From positions 1 to 34,311 of the forward strand of contig JADGOQ010000069.1 of the NCBI GenBank assembly GCA_017882885.1: a stretch of DNA of 34,311 nt, read 5' to 3'. The translations under genes and the position numbers were made by a program. The stretch is from Actinomycetales bacterium (lineage in GTDB: Bacteria; Actinomycetota; Actinomycetes; Actinomycetales; Actinomycetaceae). The notes under the pieces were generated by a model. That model did not search any database. It saw nothing but the letters and a program-made list of their open reading frames with translations, and was not told the origin of the DNA. Every line of letters begins with the position of its first letter. The first letter of the stretch is position 1. Below, in pieces: positions 25,946 to 33,357 of this stretch.

Positions 25946-25974
25946 TTGTCGCGTGGGCCCAACGCTGGTAACGT
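25946..25974 (+). promoter_or_regulatory. Promoter of tRNA-Lys
   Basis: TTGTCG (25946-25951) and TAACGT (25969-25974) are 17 bases apart, and TGG immediately precedes the -10 as an extended element. Transcription would start near 25981, about 9 bases before the tRNA. Confidence 0.6.
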
Positions 25975-25989
25975 CTCTGGAGCCGCAAT

Positions 25990-26065
<76 letters not shown>

Positions 26066-26069
26066 GTGA

Positions 26070-26100
26070 GGGGCCGGGGATCACGCCCGGCCCCTTTTTT
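26070..26100 (+). terminator. Rho-independent terminator of tRNA-Lys
   Basis: A 9-bp GC-rich stem, GGGGCCGGG / CCCGGCCCC, with a 7-base loop is followed by six T residues. It is the strongest terminator in the window. Confidence 0.92.
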
Positions 26101-26184
26101 GCGCCCAGCGGTCACCCACAATGGCATGTCGTGGGACTGGCCGGCGTGAGAAGGTGGGACCATCCCGACGCGATGGAGGCGAGC

Positions 26185-26721
26185 GTGGCTGGACTGGCGA
26201 GCGGCGACCAGGGGCCGTGGCTGACCCCGTACGATCTTGACGACGTACGCCGCAAGGTGCCCATGGTCTACATCGAGGCCGTGCCGCTGCGGCTCGGTCC
26301 GGACGGCGACCTCGAGTTCGTGGGCATGCTGCTGGGCGCCACCCACGAGAGCGGGCTGCAGCGCTCCTTCGTCTCCGGGCGGGTGCTGTTCCACGAGACA
26401 CTCCGGGAGGCGCTGACCCGCCACCTGGAGAAGGATCTCGGCGCGATGGCGTTCCCGCGGCTGCCCGCGAGCCTCCAGCCGTTCACGGTCGCGCAGTACT
26501 TCCCGACCCCGGGCTACGGGTTCCACGACCCCCGGCAGCACTCCGTGGCGCTCGTCTACGCCGTGCCGATCGACGGCGAGCCCGCCCCCCAGGACGATGC
26601 CCTGGACTTCTCGTGGTTCACGCCGGAGCAGTCGCAGGACCCGCTCCTGCAGGGGGAGATGGTCGACGGCCACGCCCAGTTGCTGAACCTGCTGCTCGCC
26701 GCACTCGGCAAGCTCGCATGA
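26185..26721 (+). CDS. Nudix-fold protein of the DUF4916 type, degenerate Nudix box
   Basis: The 178-residue product resembles actinobacterial DUF4916 proteins, which have a Nudix-like fold. Typical segments are WLTPYDLDDVRRKVPMVYIEAVPLR (12-36), VGMLLGATHESGLQRSFVSGRVLFHETLREAL and VALVYAVPIDGE. Aligning to the Nudix box GX5EX7REUXEEXGU, Gly65, Glu71, Arg79 and Gly86 remain, but the glutamates are replaced (RHLEKDLG), so hydrolysis is doubtful. I chose the GTG at 26185 because GGAGG lies 5 bases before it; the ATG at 26173 overlaps that ribosome site. Its stop overlaps the DUF3054 start by four bases (ATGA). Confidence 0.8.
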   Translation: MAGLASGDQGPWLTPYDLDDVRRKVPMVYIEAVPLRLGPDGDLEFVGMLLGATHESGLQRSFVSGRVLFHETLREALTRHLEKDLGAMAFPRLPASLQPFTVAQYFPTPGYGFHDPRQHSVALVYAVPIDGEPAPQDDALDFSWFTPEQSQDPLLQGEMVDGHAQLLNLLLAALGKLA

Positions 26722-27113
26722 GCGCCCCCGAGCGGCAGGAGGACATGCCGGCGGTCGGGCTCGATCTCCTGGTCGTCGCGGTCTTCGCCGTCCTCGGCCG
26801 CGCGAGCCACGGGGAGTCGCTGGCCGTGGGCGACGTCGTCCACACCGCGCTGCCGTTCTGGGCCGCCGCGCTCGTCACGCACCTCGCGTTCCGCTTCGGC
26901 CGCCGGAGCACGCGCTCGCCGGCGGTGGGAGCGATCGTGTGGCTGGCGACCTGGGGTGGCGGCATCCTGCTGCGCCTCCCGCTCGGCGACACGGCCGAGT
27001 GGCCGTTCGTGCTGGTCGCGGGCTGGATACTCGCGGCGGGCCTCGTCGGCTGGCGCCTCGTCATGCTCCTTGCCGGGCGATCACCGAGGCGATCTCGTCC
27101 GACAGCGCCCTGA
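26718..27113 (+). CDS. DUF3054 family membrane protein
   Basis: The 131-residue protein has four hydrophobic segments: GLDLLVVAVFAVLGRA, TALPFWAAALVTHLAF, AVGAIVWLATWGGGILLRL and VLVAGWILAAGLVGWRLVML. These match the four-helix DUF3054 family of actinobacteria and archaea, whose function is unknown. A conserved GRASHGE motif after the first helix is a family feature. It is coupled to the DUF4916 gene by an ATGA overlap. Its last 53 bases overlap the end of the convergent rdgB gene on the other strand. Confidence 0.85.
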   Translation: MSAPERQEDMPAVGLDLLVVAVFAVLGRASHGESLAVGDVVHTALPFWAAALVTHLAFRFGRRSTRSPAVGAIVWLATWGGGILLRLPLGDTAEWPFVLVAGWILAAGLVGWRLVMLLAGRSPRRSRPTAP

Positions 27114-27729
27114 AGGCCTGCCCGCGGTGGGAGATCGCGTTCTTCTCGTCCGCGGTGAGTTCGGCCATCGAGCGTGCGCTCCCCAGCGGCCGGAAGATGG
27201 GGTCGTAACCGAAACCGCCGGTCCCCGAGGGCACCTCGAGGAGCGAGCCGCGGATCTCGGCCGTCTCCACGTACTCCTCCCCCGACGGCGTCGCGAGCGC
27301 CGCCGCGCACACGAACCGTGCGCCGCGGTGGTGCGGGGGGACGTCAGCGAGCTGGGCGAGCAGGAGGTCGAGGTTCGCGACGTCGTCGCCGTGGCTTCCC
27401 GCCCAGCGCGCCGAGAAGACGCCGGGGGCGCCCCCGAACACGTCGACGACAAGACCGGAGTCGTCGGCGACGGCGGGCAGGCCCGTGGCCCGGGCGGTCT
27501 CCCGGGCCTTCAGGAGGGCGTTCTCCTCGAACGAGACGCCGTCCTCCACGGGAGCCGGGAGCCCCAGGTCACCGAGTCCGATGATGACCCGCGTGTCGAA
27601 GCCCACGATCGCGCGGGTGAGGATGGCGCGCAGCTCCGCCACCTTGTGCGTGTTCGCGGTGGCGAGCACGAGCCTCGCACCGCGAGGAACCCTCCGCATT
27701 GCACTGGGAGCACCGGGCTGCTGATTCAT
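27061..27729 (-). CDS. rdgB: dITP/XTP pyrophosphatase (RdgB/HAM1 family)
   Basis: RdgB hydrolyses dITP, dXTP and ITP to monophosphates, keeping deaminated purines out of nucleic acids. The 222-residue protein shows LATANTHKVAEL (substrate and metal), FEENALLKAR, AVADDSGLVVDVFGGAPGVFSARWAG, GGFGYDPIF and ISHRGQAFRAL. The first 18 or so residues (MNQQPGAPSAMRRVPRGA) are an extra N-terminal stretch, and a start at an internal codon nearer the core is possible. It follows rph by 26 bases, a widespread pair. Its 3' end overlaps the convergent DUF3054 gene by 53 bases. Confidence 0.93.
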   Translation of the reverse strand: MNQQPGAPSAMRRVPRGARLVLATANTHKVAELRAILTRAIVGFDTRVIIGLGDLGLPAPVEDGVSFEENALLKARETARATGLPAVADDSGLVVDVFGGAPGVFSARWAGSHGDDVANLDLLLAQLADVPPHHRGARFVCAAALATPSGEEYVETAEIRGSLLEVPSGTGGFGYDPIFRPLGSARSMAELTADEKNAISHRGQAFRALSDEIASVIARQGA

Positions 27730-27755
27730 GAGGCCGCCCTCGTAGCCGTCGGTGG

Positions 27756-28493
27756 TCACGCCGTTCCTGCCAACACGTCCCGCTGGATCCTGGTGAGCTG
27801 GGCGGTCCCGGCCACCGCCAGGTCGAGCAGGGCGTCGAGCTCCGACCTGTCGAACGGCGCCCCCTCGGCGGTTCCCTGCACCTCCACGAAGGTGCCGGCG
27901 CCCGTCATCACCACATTCATGTCCGTGTGCGCCCGGACGTCCTCCTCGTACGGCAGGTCGAGGCAGGGAACGCCGTCGATGATCCCCACGGAAACCGCGG
28001 CCACGGAGTCCGTGATGACCGCGGCCCCCGGGCGCACGAGCCCGTGGCGGGCGCCCCACGCCACGGCGTCGGCGAGCGCCACCCACGCCCCCGTGATCGC
28101 GGCGGTCCTCGTGCCGCCGTCGGCCTGGAGGACGTCACAGTCCAGCACGATGGTGTTCTCGCCGAGGGCCTCGTAGTCGACGACAGCACGCAGCGAGCGC
28201 CCGATCAGGCGCGAGATCTCGTGGGTGCGTCCACCGATGCGGCCGCGGACCGACTCACGCTCCGAGCGGGTGGAGGTCGCACGGGGCAGCATCGCGTACT
28301 CGGCCGTCACCCATCCGGACCCCGAGCCGGCGCGCCAGCGCGGGACGCCCTTGGTGAAGCTCGCGGCACACAGCACCCGGGTCCCGCCGAATTCGACGAG
28401 GACGGACCCCTCGGCGGTCTCGAGCCAGTGGCGGGTGATGCGAATGGTGCGCAATTCGTTGGGCGCGCGGCCATCCGCCCGGGTGAGATCCAT
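27756..28493 (-). CDS. rph: Ribonuclease PH
   Basis: RNase PH trims the 3' ends of tRNA precursors by phosphorolysis. The 245-residue protein has family length and motifs: [62 protein letters not shown] and [19 protein letters not shown]. The ATG at 28493 has no ribosome site but has TAGTCT 6 bases upstream, so rph probably starts its own leaderless message with rdgB downstream. It also follows the metallo-hydrolase gene by 36 bases, so read-through is possible. Confidence 0.96.
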   Translation of the reverse strand: MDLTRADGRAPNELRTIRITRHWLETAEGSVLVEFGGTRVLCAASFTKGVPRWRAGSGSGWVTAEYAMLPRATSTRSERESVRGRIGGRTHEISRLIGRSLRAVVDYEALGENTIVLDCDVLQADGGTRTAAITGAWVALADAVAWGARHGLVRPGAAVITDSVAAVSVGIIDGVPCLDLPYEEDVRAHTDMNVVMTGAGTFVEVQGTAEGAPFDRSELDALLDLAVAGTAQLTRIQRDVLAGTA

Positions 28494-28499
28494 GTCCCG

Positions 28500-28505
28500 A
28501 GACTA
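28500..28505 (-). promoter_or_regulatory. -10 element of rph (leaderless)
   Basis: TAGTCT, the same hexamer as at ddl, ends 6 bases before the rph ATG at 28493. Confidence 0.5.
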
Positions 28506-28529
28506 CTTCACGGCGAGCGCCGGGAGCCG

Positions 28530-29324
28530 CTACAGCTCCCAGACCGCCCCACCGCGGGCGAGCTCGATCCCGCCGGAGAAGCGCGTCGCGGCAGCCGCCG
28601 CGACCTCCTGGGGTTCGGTCCACGGCTGGATGTGGGTGAGGACGAGGTGACGGGCGGCGGCCGCCGTCGCCGCGTCCCCGGCCCGCTCGCCGGTCAGATG
28701 GATGCCGCGCACGGTGTCGCGGCCCTCGACGAATGCCGCCTCGCACAGGAAGAGGTCCGCGTCCCGCGCCGCCTCGACGACGCCGTCGCACGCGTCCGTG
28801 TCACCCGAGTACGTCACCGTCACGACGCCGTCGCCCGCCGCGGACGGACCCGTGACGCGCACCGCGTACGCCTCCACCGGATGCAGGACGGGGAAGGACT
28901 CGATCGTCATCGGCCCGACCCGCATCACGGTGCCGGGCACGTGGACTCGGAACGTGAAGTCCTGCGAGAAGTCCTCCTCCGGGCCATCGCCGCCGACGCC
29001 GCGCACCCGGTCGACCGCCCCCCGCGGGGCGAGGACGTCGATCGGGCCGAGCGGCCCCGTGGGGAACCACCGGCGGAAGACGTGGAAGGAGATCATGTCG
29101 GCCACGTGGTCGGCGTGCAGGTGGGAGAGCACGACGGCGTCCAGCTCGCGGGGGTCCAGGTGGTTCATCAGCATCCCGAACCCGCCGGGTCCGATGTCCA
29201 GCAGGACCGAGAACACCCGGGGCCCACCGTCGAGGCCGACGCCGTCGGCCTGCAGCAGGTAGCAGGACGCCGGGGACTCAGGGCCGGACATCGACCCGGT
29301 GCACCCCACGACGCTCAGTTTCAC
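28530..29324 (-). CDS. MBL-fold metallo-hydrolase, Rv1339-like
   Basis: The 264-residue protein has the metallo-beta-lactamase fold with HLHADH (68-73), SGDTDACDG and LVLTHIQPW as metal-site motifs. It starts [24 protein letters not shown], typical of RNase Z/PDE-type members. From memory, the M. tuberculosis counterpart in the same murI-rph context, Rv1339, has been reported as an atypical cyclic-AMP phosphodiesterase. That activity is inferred here from synteny and family, not shown. The GTG start overlaps the murI stop by four bases (GTGA). Confidence 0.85.
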   Translation of the reverse strand: MKLSVVGCTGSMSGPESPASCYLLQADGVGLDGGPRVFSVLLDIGPGGFGMLMNHLDPRELDAVVLSHLHADHVADMISFHVFRRWFPTGPLGPIDVLAPRGAVDRVRGVGGDGPEEDFSQDFTFRVHVPGTVMRVGPMTIESFPVLHPVEAYAVRVTGPSAAGDGVVTVTYSGDTDACDGVVEAARDADLFLCEAAFVEGRDTVRGIHLTGERAGDAATAAAARHLVLTHIQPWTEPQEVAAAAATRFSGGIELARGGAVWEL

Positions 29325-30142
29325 GCGGGCTCCCCCAGGAGGTTCGAGATGTCCGAGACGCTGGCGACCTCGGGCAGGAATCGTTTGGCGAGTTTGGCGA
29401 ACGCGGCGGCGTCGCCGGTCGCGAGGAACCGGTGGTTCGCCACGTGGCCCTCCTCGGCGAGGAGGTCGTGTGCCGTCAGGGTGCGGTACAGGTCCTTGGC
29501 GGTCTCCTCCGCGGAGGAGACCAGCGTGACGTCCTCGCCCATGACGTAAGAGATCACGCCGGTGAGGAGGGGGTAGTGGGTGCACCCGAGGACGAGGGTG
29601 TCCACACCCGCGTCCCGCACCGGCTCGAGGTACTCCCGGGCGACCTGCAGGATCTCGGGGCCGGCAGTGATGCCGCGCTCGACGTAGTCCACGAACAGTG
29701 GGCACGCCTGCATGGTGAGCGTGAGGTGGGGCGCGGCCGCGAAGGCGTCCCGGTACGCGCCGGAGGTGATCGTGGCCTCCGTCCCGATCACGCCCACCTT
29801 CCTGTTCCGCGTGGCGGCGACCGCCCGGCGGACTGCCGGCTGGATCACCTCGACGACGGGGACGCGGGCGTCGACGGCGTACCGTTCGCGGGCGTCGCGC
29901 AGCGTGGCGGCGGAGGCGGAGTTGCAGGCGATGACCAGCGCCTTCACGCCGGAGATGACGAGGTCGTCCATCACGCCCATCGCCAGTTCCCGCACCCGTG
30001 CGATGGGCTTGGGGCCGTACGGGGAGTTCGCCGTGTCCCCGATGTAGGTGATGGACTCCCCCGGCAGCTGGTCGATGATCGCCCGCGCCACCGTCAGCCC
30101 ACCGACCCCTGAGTCGAAGACCCCGATCGGCGCGTTGTTCAC
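29321..30142 (-). CDS. murI: Glutamate racemase
   Basis: MurI converts L-glutamate to D-glutamate for peptidoglycan. The 273-residue protein contains [17 protein letters not shown] (6-22), [13 protein letters not shown], the first catalytic cysteine in ACNSASAA (Cys73) and the second in LGCTHYPLL (Cys187). It starts with GTG, with TAAGCT ending 7 bases upstream and overlapping the stop codon of the DUF2017 gene. It is coupled to the metallo-hydrolase gene by a 4-base overlap. It is the third peptidoglycan-precursor enzyme in the window after murA and ddl. Confidence 0.96.
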   Translation of the reverse strand: MNNAPIGVFDSGVGGLTVARAIIDQLPGESITYIGDTANSPYGPKPIARVRELAMGVMDDLVISGVKALVIACNSASAATLRDARERYAVDARVPVVEVIQPAVRRAVAATRNRKVGVIGTEATITSGAYRDAFAAAPHLTLTMQACPLFVDYVERGITAGPEILQVAREYLEPVRDAGVDTLVLGCTHYPLLTGVISYVMGEDVTLVSSAEETAKDLYRTLTAHDLLAEEGHVANHRFLATGDAAAFAKLAKRFLPEVASVSDISNLLGEPA

Positions 30143-30149
30143 GGGTTAG

Positions 30150-30155
30150 AGCTTA
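30150..30155 (-). promoter_or_regulatory. -10 element of murI (leaderless), using the upstream stop codon
   Basis: TAAGCT ends 7 bases before the murI GTG. Its first three bases are the TAA stop codon of the DUF2017 gene, so the promoter is embedded in the gene junction. Confidence 0.5.
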
Positions 30156-30797
30156 GTTCGCCGGACCCGGCGCGGTCACCGCCCGCAGCAGTGACTCCTG
30201 CCACCACGTGATCCCGGAGTACAGCGACGCCATGGCCATCCGCATCTCGTCGTCGTGGCTCGCCGCCGGGGACTCGTCCTGCGTGGCCGCCACCGCGAGG
30301 TCGTAGACCTGCCGCGAGTCGTCGTCGTTCTCGATCCCGAGCCTCGCCGCGAGGACCAGGCGGATGTCGGTCAGTGCCGCGAGCCACTGGGCCTCCTCGC
30401 CACTCCGAACGGTCACAGCTGCCGCACCGTGCGCGAGCGCGTCCCTCACGAGGTCCAAGTTGGCCACCTTCGACCGCCGCAGGTCCTCCACCGTCAGCGA
30501 ACGCATCTCGTCCGCGAGCGCCGGGTCCGAGACGGACATCGGGGGGAAGAGCCTGCTGAGCGCGGGGTCCACGAGTTCGTGCTCGTCATGGGTGGCGTCG
30601 CGCGAGTCGGAGGGCTCGAAGTCGAGGTGCGCGATCGGGTCGTCGGTGCCGTCCGGCGGCTCGCCGGCCCGGTCCTCGTCGTCGTGCTCCTCGTCGATCA
30701 ACGCCGCGATGTCGCCGACGAGGCGCAGGAGGATGCCACGCTCCATGTCGTCGAGTCGTGAGGTGTAGCCCTGCGGCGTCGCAACGAACCCGAACAT
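30153..30797 (-). CDS. DUF2017 family protein
   Basis: The 214-residue protein matches the actinobacterial DUF2017 family found next to clpS. It starts [34 protein letters not shown] and has a strongly acidic middle (DEEHDDEDRAGEPPDGTDD, about 36-54). The C-terminal half is helical and ends with SGITWWQESLLRAV. There is no signal peptide or membrane segment, so it is cytosolic. The one-base TGATG overlap with clpS means it is co-translated with that adaptor. A link to ClpS-dependent proteolysis is inferred from this neighbourhood alone. Confidence 0.85.
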   Translation of the reverse strand: MFGFVATPQGYTSRLDDMERGILLRLVGDIAALIDEEHDDEDRAGEPPDGTDDPIAHLDFEPSDSRDATHDEHELVDPALSRLFPPMSVSDPALADEMRSLTVEDLRRSKVANLDLVRDALAHGAAAVTVRSGEEAQWLAALTDIRLVLAARLGIENDDDSRQVYDLAVAATQDESPAASHDDEMRMAMASLYSGITWWQESLLRAVTAPGPAN

Positions 30798-31078
30798 CAC
30801 TCGCCGTCGTTCTCCAGGGTCGCCCACAGCCCGTAGCTGTGCATCGCCGCGACGTCACTCTCCATGGGCTCCCGTCCGCCCTCGTTGACGACCGCTCGCC
30901 CCTCATTGTGGACCTGCAGCATGAGCGCGTTCGCGCGCTCATGCGGGTAGCCGAAGTGAGTCTCGAAGACGTACGTCACGTAGCTCATCAGGTTGACCGG
31001 GTCGTCCCAGACGACCGCGCGCCACGCTCGTTCCGAGGTGGCCTGCAGTTCCTGGTCCTGCCGGGGTAGCGAGCTCAT
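30797..31078 (-). CDS. clpS: ATP-dependent Clp protease adaptor ClpS
   Basis: ClpS delivers N-degron substrates to the ClpAP or ClpCP protease. The 93-residue protein has the core motif [20 protein letters not shown] (about 19-38), with the Asp pair and Asn that help bind substrate N-termini. VHNEGRAVV supplies the conserved His. The flexible N-terminal tail is 18 residues. It is the first gene of clpS-DUF2017 and is divergent from pncB across a 72-base gap that holds the palindrome TGACGTCA. No ClpA or ClpC gene is in the window. Confidence 0.95.
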   Translation of the reverse strand: MSSLPRQDQELQATSERAWRAVVWDDPVNLMSYVTYVFETHFGYPHERANALMLQVHNEGRAVVNEGGREPMESDVAAMHSYGLWATLENDGE

Positions 31079-31137
31079 CGTGACGTCATTGTTTCACCGC
31101 GGGTCGCGAGGGCGGCGTGAAACGGGAGTGCCGGCGG

Positions 31138-31143
31138 TACCGT
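31138..31143 (+). promoter_or_regulatory. -10 element of pncB (leaderless)
   Basis: TACCGT ends 7 bases before the ATG at 31151. No Shine-Dalgarno sequence is present in front of pncB. Confidence 0.5.
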
Positions 31144-31150
31144 TCTGGAC

Positions 31151-32485
31151 ATGCGATGCGAGTCCACGGCGTTCCTCACCGACATGTATGAGCTGACCAT
31201 GATCGACGCCGCCCTCGAGTCGGGCCACGCGTCGCGTCGGTCCGTCTTCGAGGTGTTCAACCGGCGCCTCCCGGGCGCCCGCCGCTACGGCGTGATGGCG
31301 GGGACGGCCCGCCTGCTCGACGCCGTCGAGCGCTTCCGGTTCACCGACGCCGAGTTGGGCTACCTGCGCGACATGGGCATCGTTCGGCCGCGGACGGTGG
31401 AGTTCCTCGGTGACCTGCGGTTCCGGGGCTCGATCATGGGCTATGCGGAGGGCGAGTGCTTCTTCCCGGGTTCACCCGTCCTCACGGTCGAGGGTGGGTT
31501 CGCCGAGGCCGTGGTGCTCGAGACCGTCATCCTCTCGATCCTCAACCACGACTGCGCCGTCGCGGCCGCCGCCTCCCGGATGACCACGGCCGCCCACGGC
31601 CGCCCCTGCCTCGACATGGGGGCGCGCCGCACGCACGAGGCGGCGGCAGTCGCGGCCGCCCGCGCCGCCGTCGTCGCCGGCTTCGTGGGGACGTCGGACC
31701 TCGAGGCCGCCCGGACCTACGGCATCCGTCCGATCGGCACCGCCGCGCACTCCTTCACCCTCCTGCACGACGACGAGGAGGCGGCCTTCGACGCCCAGGT
31801 TGCCGCACTCGGCCCCGGCACCACCTTATTGGTGGACACCTACGACGTGCCGCGCGGCGTCGAGCGGGCGGTCGCGGCCGCACGCCGGGCGGGCGGGGAA
31901 CTCGGGGCCGTGCGCCTCGACTCCGGCGACCTCGTCGCGCAGGCGTTCACGGTGCGCCGGCAACTCGACGACCTCGGCGCCACCTCCACGCGCATCACCG
32001 TCACCTCGGACCTCGACGAGCACGCGATTGCCGCGCTCGGCGCCGCGCCGGTGGACGCCTATGGGGTGGGGACCAAGCTGGTGACGGGCTCCGGGCACCC
32101 CACGGCCGAGTTGGTCTACAAGCTCGTTGCGCGGGAGGGCGCGGACGGGTCACTGGAACCCGTGCACAAGGAGTCCACCTCGAAGAAGTCGGTCGGGGGC
32201 AGGAAGTTCGCTGGCCGCGTGCTGGAGGACGGACGCGCCGCCGAGGAGCTCGCGGTGGCCACCGACGACGCCGCCCTCGCGGCCGCGTACCTCGCTGCGC
32301 ACAACGCCCGCCCGCTGCAGGTGGAGATGGTACGCGACGGCGTGGTGGACGAGTCACAGCGCGGCGTGGACGCATTGCGCGCTGCGACGGAGCGGCATAT
32401 CGCCTCGCGCGCTGAGCTCCCGCACCCGGCGTGGCGCCTCTCGGAGGGGGATCCGGCGCTCACCACTCGTCACGTGGCGATCTGA
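31151..32485 (+). CDS. pncB: Nicotinate phosphoribosyltransferase
   Basis: PncB makes nicotinate mononucleotide from nicotinate and PRPP, with ATP hydrolysis, to salvage NAD. The 444-residue protein begins MRCESTAFLTDMYELTMIDAAL. It contains FEVFNRRLPGARRYGV, LNHDCAVAAAASRM, GARRTHEAAA, GTAAHSF with the phosphorylatable His200, VRLDSGDLV, TSDLDEHAI and YGVGTKLVTG. The family's active-site set is complete. Divergent clpS beside pncB is a conserved actinobacterial arrangement. The gene ends 4 bases before the convergent DUF3039 gene. Confidence 0.96.
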   Translation: MRCESTAFLTDMYELTMIDAALESGHASRRSVFEVFNRRLPGARRYGVMAGTARLLDAVERFRFTDAELGYLRDMGIVRPRTVEFLGDLRFRGSIMGYAEGECFFPGSPVLTVEGGFAEAVVLETVILSILNHDCAVAAAASRMTTAAHGRPCLDMGARRTHEAAAVAAARAAVVAGFVGTSDLEAARTYGIRPIGTAAHSFTLLHDDEEAAFDAQVAALGPGTTLLVDTYDVPRGVERAVAAARRAGGELGAVRLDSGDLVAQAFTVRRQLDDLGATSTRITVTSDLDEHAIAALGAAPVDAYGVGTKLVTGSGHPTAELVYKLVAREGADGSLEPVHKESTSKKSVGGRKFAGRVLEDGRAAEELAVATDDAALAAAYLAAHNARPLQVEMVRDGVVDESQRGVDALRAATERHIASRAELPHPAWRLSEGDPALTTRHVAI

Positions 32486-32489
32486 GGCG

Positions 32490-32786
32490 CTACTTCTTGC
32501 CTTGGAGCGACTCGAGGATCTCCTTGCACGCCGGGCACACCGGGTACTTCGACGGGTCGCGGCGCGGGGTCCACACCTTGCCGCACAGGGCCACCACGGG
32601 CCGCCCGGAGACGGCCGAGGAGACGATTTTGTCCTTGCGGACATAGTGGGCGAAGCGGTCGCCCTCGCCGGAGTCCTCCGAGGTCTCCTCGCGCTCGAGA
32701 ACGGACGTGGCACCCTGGGTCTCGGGCCCGCCGGGGGCGGTGGGCACCCCGGGTGCGTCCTGGGAGTCGGTGAATGGTGTCCTCAT
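32490..32786 (-). CDS. DUF3039 family protein with a putative zinc site
   Basis: The 98-residue protein has a low-complexity acidic N-terminus (1-44) and a conserved C-terminal domain. That domain carries FAHYVRKDKI (His47), ALCGKVW (Cys68) and VCPACKEI (Cys84, Cys87), a likely one-His three-Cys metal site of the DUF3039 family, whose function is unknown. I chose the ATG at 32786 over the in-frame GTG at 32792 because TACACT ends 7 bases before the ATG, fitting the leaderless pattern of this chromosome. It converges on pncB. Confidence 0.85.
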   Translation of the reverse strand: MRTPFTDSQDAPGVPTAPGGPETQGATSVLEREETSEDSGEGDRFAHYVRKDKIVSSAVSGRPVVALCGKVWTPRRDPSKYPVCPACKEILESLQGKK

Positions 32787-32793
32787 GACCACG

Positions 32794-32799
32794 AGTGTA
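32794..32799 (-). promoter_or_regulatory. -10 element of the DUF3039 gene (leaderless)
   Basis: TACACT on the minus strand ends 7 bases before the ATG at 32786 and decides between two possible starts. Confidence 0.5.
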
Positions 32800-32818
32800 G
32801 GCGGTCCGGGCGCACGAA

Positions 32819-32844
32819 GGGCGGCCGGCTGGTGCCGGCCGCCC
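32819..32844 (-). terminator. Terminator hairpin after the HU gene
   Basis: A perfect 11-bp GC stem (GGGCGGCCGGC / GCCGGCCGCCC) with a 4-base loop starts 21 bases after the HU stop. The T tail is weak (CTTCG), so termination may be partial, with read-through into the DUF3039 gene. Confidence 0.6.
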
Positions 32845-32865
32845 TGGTGACGGTCCCCGGGAGGG

Positions 32866-33147
32866 CTACTTGGCGACTGCCTTCTTGAGTGCCGATCCGG
32901 CCGAGATCTTCACGCCGAAGCCCGCGGGAATCTTGATCTCCTCGCCGGTGCGGGGATTGCGACCCGTACGGGCCGCGCGCTCCACGCGCTCCACAGAGAG
33001 CAGGCCGGTGACCTTCACGGCCTCGCCCTTGCCGAGGGACTCGACGAGGATGTCTTGGAAGGCGGCCAGCGCGGCGTCGGCCTGGGACTTGGTCAGCGAG
33101 GCGCGCTCGGCCACTGCCGCCACGAGCTCAGTGCGGTTGATGGACAT
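32866..33147 (-). CDS. hup: HU family DNA-binding protein (short form)
   Basis: HU bends and compacts DNA. The 93-residue protein starts MSINRTELVAAVAERASLTKSQADAAL and shows the family's DNA-binding arm region (ARTGRNPRTGEEIKIPAG), ending SAGSALKKAVAK. It lacks the long Lys/Ala-rich tail of mycobacterial HupB and is the plain bacterial-length form. AAGGAG lies about 8 bases before the ATG. In several other actinobacteria an HU gene sits between leuD and murA; that position is empty here. Confidence 0.95.
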   Translation of the reverse strand: MSINRTELVAAVAERASLTKSQADAALAAFQDILVESLGKGEAVKVTGLLSVERVERAARTGRNPRTGEEIKIPAGFGVKISAGSALKKAVAK

Positions 33148-33176
33148 GGATGGTTCTCCTTGTTGGTCCACGATCA

Positions 33177-33195
33177 GCACCCGCCTTTCGGGTGC
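33177..33195 (-). repeat. Hairpin in the HU gene leader
   Basis: Seven-bp arms GCACCCG / CGGGTGC with a 5-base loop lie 30 bases upstream of the HU ATG. A TAGTGT hexamer at 33211-33206 (minus) would place this hairpin near the 5' end of the HU message. The core GCCTTTCGGG recurs in a second hairpin at 33282. Confidence 0.4.
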
Positions 33196-33281
33196 CGCTG
33201 CCACGACACTACGCACAGCCGGGCGAAAATGCCCGCTCCAAACGCCAATTTGAGCCGATTCTGCCGCCATTTGGCCTTCCG

Positions 33282-33298
33282 GGTGCCTTTCGGGCACC
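33282..33298. repeat. Second hairpin sharing its core with the HU-leader hairpin
   Basis: Six-bp arms GGTGCC / GGCACC enclose TTTCG. The ten bases GCCTTTCGGG (33285-33294) are identical to 33183-33192. It lies upstream of the aldo/keto reductase gene and of any plausible HU promoter. Confidence 0.35.
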
Positions 33299-33319
33299 GA
33301 TCCCGCCACAGGAACGGCC

Positions 33320-33325
33320 TAGGCT
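33320..33325 (+). promoter_or_regulatory. Putative -10 element of the aldo/keto reductase gene
   Basis: TAGGCT would start transcription near 33332, giving a leader of about 26 bases that contains the strong GAGGAGG ribosome site at 33346-33352. No -35 is clear. Confidence 0.35.
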
Positions 33326-33357
33326 GGGTTCCGGTCGCAAACATCGAGGAGGCACAC

